DNA from: Cupriavidus oxalaticus
Lineage (GTDB): Bacteria > Pseudomonadota > Gammaproteobacteria > Burkholderiales > Burkholderiaceae
DNA length: 64,000 bases
Assembly (NCBI RefSeq): GCF_016894385.1
Contig: NZ_CP069811.1
Coordinates: forward strand, 2,456,501-2,520,500
Reading direction: 5' to 3'
In this document: in pieces, positions 16,694-23,757 of the stretch
Layout: each line of letters opens with the position of its first letter
Position numbering within the stretch: the stretch's first letter is position 1
The notes under the pieces: model-generated
What the model was told of the DNA's origin: nothing
Databases searched by the model: none
Seen by the model: the letters and a program-made list of their open reading frames with translations, nothing else
Program-made: the position numbers and the translations under genes

Positions 16694-17015
16694 ATGGACC
16701 GATCCGATGACGAACCGGACCCAGCCCCGCCTCGCCCCAGCGGCGGCGGGTGCGGCTGCTCGGCGCTGACCTGGCCACCCACGACATCGCGGGGCACGCC
16801 GATCGACTACGAATTCCTCTACTTCCGCGGCGACGCCTTCCAGTACCGGCCGCGTGCCGAGCGCCACAAGGCGCAGCCGCCTGATACGCCTGATACGCCT
16901 GATACGCCTGATACGCCTGATACGCCTGATACGCCTGATACGCCGGCCACGCCAGCCTCGCCAGCAGCAGCCACGCCCGCACCCGCAAACCTGCCAGCAA
17001 GGGAAATCCCAACGC
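16694..17015 (+). other. Leader region with candidate small frame and 9-base tandem repeat
   Basis: An ATG at 16694, directly after the CTTGTCATAACAAG palindrome and with no ribosome-binding site, opens a frame beginning MDRSDDEPDPAPPRPSGGG and later EFLYFRGDAFQYRP. It then runs through a DTP-repeat encoded by a tandem repeat and continues as a shadow of the flavoprotein gene. The first ~60 codons look partly protein-like, so a leaderless leader peptide or a decayed gene is possible. I could not define a credible stop, so I list it as a region and not as a gene. Confidence 0.3.
16880..16942. repeat. 9-base tandem repeat, seven perfect copies
   Basis: CCTGATACG repeated seven times, followed by a diverged unit (CCGGCCACG). 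The unit length is a multiple of three, so copy-number changes would not shift a frame. It lies 74 bases upstream of the flavoprotein start. Confidence 0.95.
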
Positions 17016-18776
17016 ATGAACACCCTGACACACGAATACGACATCGTCGTCGTCGGCGGCGGCACCGCCGGCCCGATGGCCGCGATCAAGGCCAAGGAGC
17101 GCAACCCGGCGCTGCGCGTGCTGCTGCTCGACAAGGCGCACGTCAAGCGCAGCGGCGCGATCTCGATGGGCATGGACGGCCTGAACAACGCCGTCATCCC
17201 CGGCCACGCCACGCCCGAGCAATACACCCGCGAGATCACCGTCGCCAACGACGGCATCGTCGACCAGTCCACGGTCTATGCCTATGCGCGCCACAGCTTT
17301 GCCACCATCGAGCAGCTCGACCGCTGGGGCGTGCGCTTCGAGAAGGACGAGACCGGCGACTACGCGGTGAAGAAGGTCCACCACATGGGTTCGTACGTGC
17401 TGCCGATGCCGGAGGGCCACAACGTCAAGAAGGTGCTGTACCGCCAGCTCAAGCGCGCGCGCGTGGAGATCACCAACCGCATCGTCGCCACGCGCGTGCT
17501 GACCGATGCCGGCGGCGCCGCGTGCGGCGTGATGGGCTTCGACTGCCGCACCGCCGACTTCCACGTGGTGCGCGCACGCGCCGTGATCCTGTGCTGCGGC
17601 GCCGCCGGCCGCCTGGGCCTGCCCGCCTCCGGCTACCTGATGGGCACCTACGAGAACCCGACCAATGCCGGCGACGGCTATGCCATGGCGTATCACGCCG
17701 GCGCGGCGCTGGCCAACCTGGAATGCTTCCAGATCAACCCGCTGATCAAGGACTACAACGGCCCGGCCTGCGCCTACGTGACCGGGCCGCTGGGCGGCTA
17801 TACCGCCAATGGCAAGGGCGAGCGCTTTATCGAATGCGACTACTGGAGCGGCCAGATGATGTGGGAGTTCTACCAGGAGCGGCAGGGCGGCAACGGCCCC
17901 GTGTTCCTGAAGCTCGACCACCTGGCCGAAGAGACCATCCAGACCATCGAGACCATCCTGCACACCAACGAACGCCCCAGCCGCGGGCAGTTCCACGCCG
18001 GGCGCGGCACGGACTATCGCCGGCAGATGGTGGAGATGCATATCTCGGAGATCGGCTTCTGCAGCGGGCACAGCGCCTCGGGCGTGCATGTCAACGAGCG
18101 CGCCGAGACCACCGTGCCCGGCCTCTATGCCGCCGGCGACATGGCCGCGGTGCCGCACAATTACATGCTGGGCGCGTTCACCTATGGCTGGTTCGCGGGG
18201 CACAACGCGGCCGACTACGTCGCCGGCCGCGCCCTGCCTGAAGCGGATGCGGCGCAGGTCGACGCCGAGCGCGCGCGCATCTTCGCGCCGCTGGCGCGCG
18301 AGCACGGCCTGCCGCCGGCGCAGGTGGAATACAAGCTGCGGCGCATGGTCAACGACTACCTGCAGCCGCCCAAGGTCACGCGCAAGATGGAAATCGGCCT
18401 GCAGCGCTTCGACGCCATCGCCGAAGACATCGGCCAGATCCGCGCCGCCAATCCGCACGAGCTGATGCGCGCGGTCGAGGTCATGGCGATCCGCGACTGC
18501 GCCGAGATGGCGGCGCGCGCCTCGCTGTTCCGCACCGAGAGCCGCTGGGGGCTGTACCACCACCGCGTCGACTACCCGCAGCGCAACGACGCCGAATGGT
18601 TCTGCCATACGCACCTGAGCAAGGACGCCTCGGGCCGCATGGTCAGCCACAAGCGCGCGATCGAGCCTTATGTGGTGCCGGTGGAAGGCGATGACGCCAC
18701 CGCTTACCAGCGGCTGCGCGTCAGCCGCGCCGCTGCCACCACCGCTGCCACCGAACCCACCCTGGCAGCCGCCTGA
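17016..18776 (+). CDS. AprA-like FAD-dependent flavoprotein (fumarate reductase/adenylylsulfate reductase alpha family)
   Basis: A 586-residue flavoprotein. The dinucleotide-binding motif DIVVVGGGTAGPMAA is at residues 9-23, followed by LLLDKAHVKRSGAISMGMDGLNN, which matches the pattern of dissimilatory APS reductase alpha better than that of classical fumarate reductase. C-terminal helices resemble the Succ_DH_flav_C domain. Together with the AprB-like ferredoxin encoded 24 bases downstream it probably forms a heterodimeric oxidoreductase. No sat, aprM or qmo gene is nearby, and the operon continues with an ABC importer, so the substrate is probably an imported molecule and not sulfate. ATG 17016 is chosen over an upstream in-frame ATG at 16854, which would add a repeat-encoded RLI tract. 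Confidence 0.8.
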   Translation: MNTLTHEYDIVVVGGGTAGPMAAIKAKERNPALRVLLLDKAHVKRSGAISMGMDGLNNAVIPGHATPEQYTREITVANDGIVDQSTVYAYARHSFATIEQLDRWGVRFEKDETGDYAVKKVHHMGSYVLPMPEGHNVKKVLYRQLKRARVEITNRIVATRVLTDAGGAACGVMGFDCRTADFHVVRARAVILCCGAAGRLGLPASGYLMGTYENPTNAGDGYAMAYHAGAALANLECFQINPLIKDYNGPACAYVTGPLGGYTANGKGERFIECDYWSGQMMWEFYQERQGGNGPVFLKLDHLAEETIQTIETILHTNERPSRGQFHAGRGTDYRRQMVEMHISEIGFCSGHSASGVHVNERAETTVPGLYAAGDMAAVPHNYMLGAFTYGWFAGHNAADYVAGRALPEADAAQVDAERARIFAPLAREHGLPPAQVEYKLRRMVNDYLQPPKVTRKMEIGLQRFDAIAEDIGQIRAANPHELMRAVEVMAIRDCAEMAARASLFRTESRWGLYHHRVDYPQRNDAEWFCHTHLSKDASGRMVSHKRAIEPYVVPVEGDDATAYQRLRVSRAAATTAATEPTLAAA

Positions 18777-18800
18777 AGCCCGCAACGAGGAAACCGAGCC

Positions 18801-19046
18801 ATGGCCTACACCCCGCATGAGATCGCCCAGCGCAGCAGCGCGCCGGTCACCATCGATGAAGACAAGTGCATTGCCGACAAGGGCTGCACGGTGTGCGTCG
18901 ATGTCTGCCCGATGGACCTGCTGGCCATCGACGTGAGCAAGGGCAAGGCCTACATGCAGTTCGACGAGTGCTGGTACTGCATGCCTTGCGAGAAGGATTG
19001 CCCCACCGGCGCGGTACGGGTCGAAATTCCGTACCTGCTGCGCTGA
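18801..19046 (+). CDS. AprB-like ferredoxin with two [4Fe-4S] clusters
   Basis: An 81-residue iron-sulfur protein. One cluster motif is KCIADKGCTVCVDVCP (C-x6-C-x2-C-x3-CP) and the second is CWYCMPCEKDCP (C-x2-C-x2-C-x3-CP). The intervening PMDLLAIDVSKGKAYMQ and the CW-x-C element resemble the N-terminal half of APS reductase beta. The long C-terminal tail by which true AprB wraps around AprA is absent. It should relay electrons to or from the flavoprotein. GAGGAAA at 18786-18792 is its ribosome-binding site. Confidence 0.85.
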   Translation: MAYTPHEIAQRSSAPVTIDEDKCIADKGCTVCVDVCPMDLLAIDVSKGKAYMQFDECWYCMPCEKDCPTGAVRVEIPYLLR

Positions 19047-19089
19047 ACCACTGCATCGCCTTACAAGAAATCGATCACAGGAACGCCCC

Positions 19090-20514
19090 ATGAAGACGTC
19101 TTACAGCATCCGCCTGCTGCTCGCCGTGGCCGCGGCAAGCCTGGCCGGCACCGCCGGCGCCGAGACCATCCGCATCGCCATCGGCACGCAGGACACCACC
19201 ATCAACTGCGCCACCGGCGGCCTGCTGATCCGCGAGCTGAAGCTGCTCGACAAATACCTGCCGCGCACCGGCAAGTACAAGGACGTCACCTACGACGTGC
19301 AGTGGAAGAACTTCACCTCGGGCCCGCCGCTGACCAACGAGATGGTGGCCGACAAGCTCGATATCGGCGCCATGGCGGACTTTCCCGGCTCGCTCAACGC
19401 TGCGGCATTCCAGAAGGCCGGCAAGAAAAGCCTGTTTATCGCGCCGCTGTCGGGCAATGCCATCGGCACCGGCAACGGTATCGTGGTGCCGGCCGATTCG
19501 CCGATCCAGTCGCTGGCGGAACTCAAGGGCAAGACCATCTCGGTGCCGTTCGGCTCCACCGCGCACGGCATGCTGCTGCGCGCGATCAAGCGCCAGGGCT
19601 GGGATCCGGACAACGACGTGACGCTGGTGTCGCAGTCGCCTGAGGTGGGCGGCTCGGCGCTGCAGGCGCACAAGGTCGACGGGCATGCCAATTTCGTGCC
19701 GTTCCCCGAGCTGTTCACCTTCCGCGGCTTTGCCCGCAAGATCTATGACGGCTCCCAGGCCGAGGCGCCGACCTTCCACGGCGCGCTGGTCAACGCGGCC
19801 TATGCGCAGAAGTATCCGGAGATCGTGGTCGCCTACCTGCGCGCCGCGATCGAGGCCGACCGCCTGATGGCCGCCGAGCCGGAGAAGCACAGCGAGCTGA
19901 TCGCGAAGGTGACCGGCATCGACGCCGAGGTGGACTACCTGTTCCACGGCCCGCTCGGCCTGCAGAACCTCGACTACACGTGGAAGCCGGAATACCGGCA
20001 GGCCCTGCAGACCTCGATCGAGACGCTGAAGCTGCTCAAGCGCACCGATGCCGACCTGAACGCCGACGGCGTGATCGACGACCGCTATATCCGCGAGGCG
20101 TTCAGGCTGGAAGGCCTCGACTACGACGCGCGGCTGAAGTCCTACGACAAACAGCCGCTGGCGGCCAGGGATGCCGCCACCGGCAAACCCATCGCCGATC
20201 CCAAGCTGGCCGCGCAATTGTGGCTGCAGGGCGAGCCCACGGTGCGCAACTATGCCTCGCCGGCAGCGGCCTTCGCCGCGCTGCGGCAGGCCGGCAGGGA
20301 AGGCAGGAAGGCGCGCGTGCTGTACGTGCATGACCGCAACACCGGCCTGAAGCTGCTCGCCGACAAGGTGTGGTACGTGCAGGACGGCAAGGGGCAGGTC
20401 AGTGCCTTCCTGCTCAAGGGCTCGGCCGACAGCTATGCGAAGGACCACGGCGGCAGCGTGCGCAACTATGCCGCAGTCAGCGGCGCCGCCGTGGCGGTTG
20501 CCGGCAATCCCTGA
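19090..20514 (+). CDS. ABC transporter substrate-binding protein with C-terminal NosL-like segment
   Basis: A 474-residue protein: signal peptide (cleavage near AGAETIR), then an NMT1/TauA-type periplasmic binding fold to about residue 330, then an unusual extension. Residues about 407-465 (ARVLYVHDRNTG, VWYVQDGKGQ, ADSYAKDHGGSVRNY) resemble the C-terminal half of NosL, the copper chaperone of nitrous oxide reductase, but without the N-terminal lipobox cysteine region of NosL. Typical binding proteins are about 320-340 residues. It lies 43 bases after the ferredoxin gene and precedes its permease. Ligand unknown; the extension could bind a metal or cofactor, which is an inference. Confidence 0.75.
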   Translation: MKTSYSIRLLLAVAAASLAGTAGAETIRIAIGTQDTTINCATGGLLIRELKLLDKYLPRTGKYKDVTYDVQWKNFTSGPPLTNEMVADKLDIGAMADFPGSLNAAAFQKAGKKSLFIAPLSGNAIGTGNGIVVPADSPIQSLAELKGKTISVPFGSTAHGMLLRAIKRQGWDPDNDVTLVSQSPEVGGSALQAHKVDGHANFVPFPELFTFRGFARKIYDGSQAEAPTFHGALVNAAYAQKYPEIVVAYLRAAIEADRLMAAEPEKHSELIAKVTGIDAEVDYLFHGPLGLQNLDYTWKPEYRQALQTSIETLKLLKRTDADLNADGVIDDRYIREAFRLEGLDYDARLKSYDKQPLAARDAATGKPIADPKLAAQLWLQGEPTVRNYASPAAAFAALRQAGREGRKARVLYVHDRNTGLKLLADKVWYVQDGKGQVSAFLLKGSADSYAKDHGGSVRNYAAVSGAAVAVAGNP

Positions 20515-20528
20515 AGCGGAGCGCGCCC

Positions 20529-21374
20529 ATGACCTCGATCACCCTTGATGTTGGGGCGCCGCGCCTGGCGCCCACCGCGGCGAGGCAGTCCCGCGCGCGG
20601 ATGGCGCGCTGGCTGGTGCGGATTGCCGCGCTGGCGGGCTGCATCGTGCTATGGCAGCTGGCTTCGGCGCACAAGGCGCACCTTGGCATCGTTACCTTTG
20701 CCAACGTGCCGGCGCCCACTGACGTCGTGCCCGCCGCGTGGCAGCTGCTGCAGTCGCCCAAGCTGGTGCTGCATCTTGGCAACAGCCTGGCGCGCGTGTT
20801 TGCCGGCTTTGGCGCGGCGGCGCTGGCCGGCATCGTGCTGGGCATGCTGATCGGCCGCTCGCGCTGGCTGGAAGACCTGTTGCTGCCACCGCTGGAAGTC
20901 TTGCGGCCGATCCCGGGCGTGGCGTGGATTCCGCTGGCGATTCTGATGTTCCCCTCGTCGGAACTGAGCATGATCTTCATCACCTTTATCGGCGCACTGT
21001 TCCCGATCCTGCTCAACACCATCCACGGCGTCGAGCGTACCGATCCGCGGCTGGTCGCCACCGCGCGCAGCCTCGGCGCGCGGCGCTGGGCCGTGTTCCC
21101 CGAGGTGCTGCTGCCGGCCGCGCTGCCGAGCATCGTCACCGGGCTGGCGATCGGCATGGGTACGTCGTGGTTCTGCCTGGTCACCGCGGAGATGATCGCC
21201 GGCCAGTACGGCATCGGCTACTACACGTGGGAAGCCTACAACCTGCAGAACTACGCCGATATCGTCGTCGGCATGCTGCTGATCGGCGCCTTCGGCATGG
21301 GCAGCAGCGCGCTGATCAAGCGCGCCGGCGCGTGGCTGATGCCGTGGGCGCGCTTGCAGGAGGCGCGCGCATGA
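20529..21374 (+). CDS. ABC transporter permease, TauC/SsuC family
   Basis: A 281-residue inner-membrane permease with about six hydrophobic helices and an EAA-type loop (LVATARSLGARRWAVFPEVLLPAALPSI, read in parts). It lies 14 bases after the binding-protein stop, and its own stop overlaps the ATPase start (ATGA at 21371-21374), so channel and motor are translationally coupled. It should import the ligand of the NosL-extended binding protein. Confidence 0.87.
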   Translation: MTSITLDVGAPRLAPTAARQSRARMARWLVRIAALAGCIVLWQLASAHKAHLGIVTFANVPAPTDVVPAAWQLLQSPKLVLHLGNSLARVFAGFGAAALAGIVLGMLIGRSRWLEDLLLPPLEVLRPIPGVAWIPLAILMFPSSELSMIFITFIGALFPILLNTIHGVERTDPRLVATARSLGARRWAVFPEVLLPAALPSIVTGLAIGMGTSWFCLVTAEMIAGQYGIGYYTWEAYNLQNYADIVVGMLLIGAFGMGSSALIKRAGAWLMPWARLQEARA

Positions 21375-22189
21375 GCACCACCCGCCCCACCATCGACGCG
21401 GGCCGGCTGCAGGTGCGCGCTGTCGACGTCGCACTGGGCAAGGGCGATGCCGCCTTCACCGCCGTGCACCAGTTTTCCCTCGACATCCCCGCCGGGCAGT
21501 TCGTCTGCATCCTCGGCCCGTCGGGCTGCGGCAAGTCGACCCTGCTGGGCGCCATCGCGGGGCACCTGCCGGTTGCGGCGGGCGAGATCCTGCTCGATGG
21601 CGCGCCGGTGCGTGGCCCCGCGCCGGAGCGCGGGCTGGTGTTTCAGCAGCATTCGCTGTTCCCGTGGAAGCGCGTGCTGGACAACGTCAGCTTCGGCCTG
21701 AAGATGCAAGGCATGCCCGCCGCCGAGCGCCGGCGCGAGGCGCAGGCGCTGCTGGACCTGGTCGGGCTGGGCAGCTTCGCGCGGCGCTACCCCGCGCAGC
21801 TGTCCGGCGGCATGCAGCAGCGCGTGGAGATCGCACGCGTGCTGATCAACCGGCCGCGCGTGCTGCTGATGGACGAACCGTTCGGCGCGCTCGACGCGCA
21901 GACCCGCGCCCATATGCAGTCATTGCTGCTCGACGTCTGGGCGCAGATGCGCACCACCGTGGTCTTCGTCACCCATGATATCGACGAGGCGCTGTTCCTG
22001 GCCGACCGCGTGCTGGTGATGTCGCCGCGTCCTGGCCGGATCCTCGACGATATCAATATCCGCTTCGACCGGCCCCGCCACGGCGACCTGCTGACCGACG
22101 ACGCCTTTGTGCGGCTCAAGCGCCATTGCCGCGCGCTGCTGCATCACAACCACGAAGGTATGCGCCGCGCCGCCGGCGCCATCGCCTGA
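21371..22189 (+). CDS. ABC transporter ATP-binding protein, TauB/SsuB family
   Basis: A 272-residue ATPase with Walker A GPSGCGKST (residues 49-57), Q-loop FQQHSLFPW, signature LSGGMQQR, Walker [13 protein letters not shown] and switch histidine in VTHDIDEAL. The C-terminal MSPRPGRILDDI segment is typical of nitrate/sulfonate importers. The start overlaps the permease stop. The stop codon lies within the first copy of a 16-base tandem repeat that separates it from the HEAT-repeat gene. Confidence 0.88.
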   Translation: MSTTRPTIDAGRLQVRAVDVALGKGDAAFTAVHQFSLDIPAGQFVCILGPSGCGKSTLLGAIAGHLPVAAGEILLDGAPVRGPAPERGLVFQQHSLFPWKRVLDNVSFGLKMQGMPAAERRREAQALLDLVGLGSFARRYPAQLSGGMQQRVEIARVLINRPRVLLMDEPFGALDAQTRAHMQSLLLDVWAQMRTTVVFVTHDIDEALFLADRVLVMSPRPGRILDDINIRFDRPRHGDLLTDDAFVRLKRHCRALLHHNHEGMRRAAGAIA

Positions 22190-22231
22190 CCGCCCCATTG
22201 CCTGACCGCCCCATCGCCTGACCGCCCCATT
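22184..22231. repeat. 16-base tandem repeat spanning the ATPase stop codon
   Basis: Three copies of GCCTGACCGCCCCATT (middle copy ends in C) from 22184 to 22231. The first copy contains the TGA stop of the ATPase gene, so each extra copy adds another potential stop. Confidence 0.9.
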
Positions 22232-22247
22232 GCCATCGATCGCTTCC

Positions 22248-23135
22248 ATGCCCGACGATTTCCTGTTTGCCCTGGACCCAGCCATCGGCGCCCTCGCCGC
22301 GCGCCTGTCCGACCCCGATGCCGCCGTGCGCCGCGTGGCGGTGCTGCAACTCGCCGACCTTGAAGACGAAGCCGGCGTGCCGCTGCTGCTGCAGCGGCTG
22401 CAATCCGACCCCGCCGCAGCCGTGCGCGCCGAAGCCGCGCGCACGCTGGCCAGCTGGGAGGCGGACGCGGTCGTGCGCGCGCTCGCCGCCGCGCTGGCCG
22501 ATGCCGACCGCGAGGTGGCGGAAGCCGCGGCGCTGGCGCTGGCGGAACTGAAGGATTCCGGCTCCGGCGCGGCCGTGCTGCCCTGGGTGGCGCATGAAGA
22601 TCCCTTTGTCCGCGCCTCAGCCTGGCGCGCTCTGCGCGAATTGCGCTACGCGCCGGGCTTCGATGCCGCGATGGCAGCGCTGGCCGACGCCGCCGCACCG
22701 GTGCGGCGCGAAGCGGTGACCGTGCTGGGCTGGCTCAGGCGCAGCGAAGCGCTGCCCGCGCTGGCACAAGTCGCCGCCAGCGATGCCGACACCGAAGTCC
22801 GGCGTGCCGCGGCAGGGGCGCTCGGGCTGGCTGCCGACGCGTCGGCGCGCGATGCGCTGCTTGCCGCGCTCGGCGACAGCGCGTGGCAGGTGCGCGAGGA
22901 AGCCGCGCAGACACTGGGCAAGCTGAAATTCGCCGAAGCCGTGCGCCCGCTGATCGGGGCGCTGGAAGACGCCTACTGGCAGGTCCGGCTGCAGGCTGCG
23001 CGCGCACTGGGCAAGCTCGGCGACCGGCAGGCGCTGGCGCCCCTCACCATGCAGCTGGCCCATGCGATCAGCAACCTGCGCAAGGAAGCCGCGCTGTCGC
23101 TGGCGCAGATCGGGCAACCGCATGGTGTGGCATGA
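22248..23135 (+). CDS. HEAT-repeat protein (PBS lyase-type repeats)
   Basis: A 295-residue alpha-solenoid built of about nine HEAT/PBS-lyase repeats of roughly 30 residues (for example DPDAAVRRVAVLQLADL, DPFVRASAWRALREL, DSAWQVREEAAQTLGKL, DAYWQVRLQAARALGKL). There is no signal peptide, so it is cytoplasmic. Such repeats act as scaffolds or as lyases/chaperones that attach cofactors. Within this operon it may assemble or mature the flavoprotein-ferredoxin complex, which is an inference. Its stop overlaps the DUF971 start (ATGA). Confidence 0.85.
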   Translation: MPDDFLFALDPAIGALAARLSDPDAAVRRVAVLQLADLEDEAGVPLLLQRLQSDPAAAVRAEAARTLASWEADAVVRALAAALADADREVAEAAALALAELKDSGSGAAVLPWVAHEDPFVRASAWRALRELRYAPGFDAAMAALADAAAPVRREAVTVLGWLRRSEALPALAQVAASDADTEVRRAAAGALGLAADASARDALLAALGDSAWQVREEAAQTLGKLKFAEAVRPLIGALEDAYWQVRLQAARALGKLGDRQALAPLTMQLAHAISNLRKEAALSLAQIGQPHGVA

Positions 23136-23404
23136 GCATGCTGGTGCCTACGCGGTTGGAACTGGCCTGGGTTGAAGGGACGCTGCGCATCCACTGGCCG
23201 GATGGGCGCTGCCAGTCGCTAGAGCACTCGCGCCTGCGTGCAGCGTGCCGTTGTGCTGCATGCCGAAGCAAGCCTGGGGGAGAAACGCAGGCAGCAACTG
23301 CGCGCGTCGTCGGCGTGGAGGATATGGGCTATGGCATCCAGATCGTGTTCGACGACGGGCACGATCGCGGGATCTATCCGTGGGCTTACTTGCAGACGCT
23401 ATAG
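23132..23404 (+). CDS. DUF971 domain protein
   Basis: A 90-residue protein matching the DUF971 fold, also found at the N-terminus of gamma-butyrobetaine hydroxylase: LRIHWPDGRCQSLEHSRLRAACRCAAC, then VGVEDMGYGIQIVFDDGHDRGIYPWAYLQTL. Two cysteine pairs around C-R-C-A-A-C could bind a metal. DUF971 proteins are often encoded near iron-sulfur or cofactor-assembly genes. The 4-base overlap with the HEAT gene indicates coupled translation and probably a joint function. It is the last gene of the operon. Confidence 0.85.
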   Translation: MSMLVPTRLELAWVEGTLRIHWPDGRCQSLEHSRLRAACRCAACRSKPGGETQAATARVVGVEDMGYGIQIVFDDGHDRGIYPWAYLQTL

Positions 23405-23440
23405 ACCAGCGGCTGCCTGGACGAAGGCACCACGGCTGGT

Positions 23441-23475
23441 GAACGCTCCCCCCCCCGCAAGCGGGAGAGGAGAGC
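23441..23475. repeat. REP-like palindrome, degenerate single unit
   Basis: The sequence GAACGCTCCCCCCCCGC, a short centre, and GCGGGAGAGGAGAGC form a weakened copy of the palindrome family seen at 5328, 11537, 11635 and 41988, placed between the convergent DUF971 and MoaD-like genes. Confidence 0.6.
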
Positions 23476-23482
23476 AAACCGT

Positions 23483-23743
23483 CTATCCTCCCGCCAGCGC
23501 CTGCAGGATATGCACCTCATCCGTCTCCCGCAGCGGCGCATCCAGCCGCATCAACTGCGTCCGGTTAACGAAGACGCGGATATACGGCCTCAACTTCCCC
23601 TGCTCATCGACAATGCGGAACCGCATCCCCGGAAACTGCCGGTCGAGGTCGTCCAGCAGCGCGCCGATGTTCGCGCCGTGGGCTTCCACATACTCGCGCT
23701 GGCCGGTATAGGAAAACAGCGGCGTGGCAATGCGTACCTGCAT
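23483..23743 (-). CDS. MoaD/ThiS-family ubiquitin-like small protein
   Basis: An 86-residue beta-grasp protein ending in the di-glycine LAGG, the tail that is adenylated and thiocarboxylated in MoaD and ThiS. It reads VRIATPLFSYTGQREYVEAHG, then ALLDDLDRQFPGMRFRIVDEQG, RPYIRVFVNR and TDEVHILQALAGG. It starts 12 bases after the propeller gene on the same strand, and no moaE or thiG gene is near. A sulfur-carrier role is likely from the fold, but the acceptor pathway is not known. Confidence 0.85.
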   Translation of the reverse strand: MQVRIATPLFSYTGQREYVEAHGANIGALLDDLDRQFPGMRFRIVDEQGKLRPYIRVFVNRTQLMRLDAPLRETDEVHILQALAGG

Positions 23744-23757
23744 GGCTGCCCTCCGAC

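Noticed and set aside
16880..16942. Possible CRISPR array
   Set aside because: The units are 9 bases, contiguous and without spacers, so this is a simple tandem repeat.
16673..18241. A plus-strand frame of 522 codons containing DTP repeats
   Set aside because: Beyond the 9-base tandem repeat it is an out-of-frame reading of the flavoprotein gene. Only its first ~60 codons could be protein-like, and they are reported as a region.
15492..19091. A minus-strand open frame of about 1200 codons spanning cheV and the AprBA-like genes
   Set aside because: Only its last 318 codons are cheV. The remainder is antisense to the flavoprotein and ferredoxin genes, with repetitive low-complexity composition typical of GC-rich shadow frames.
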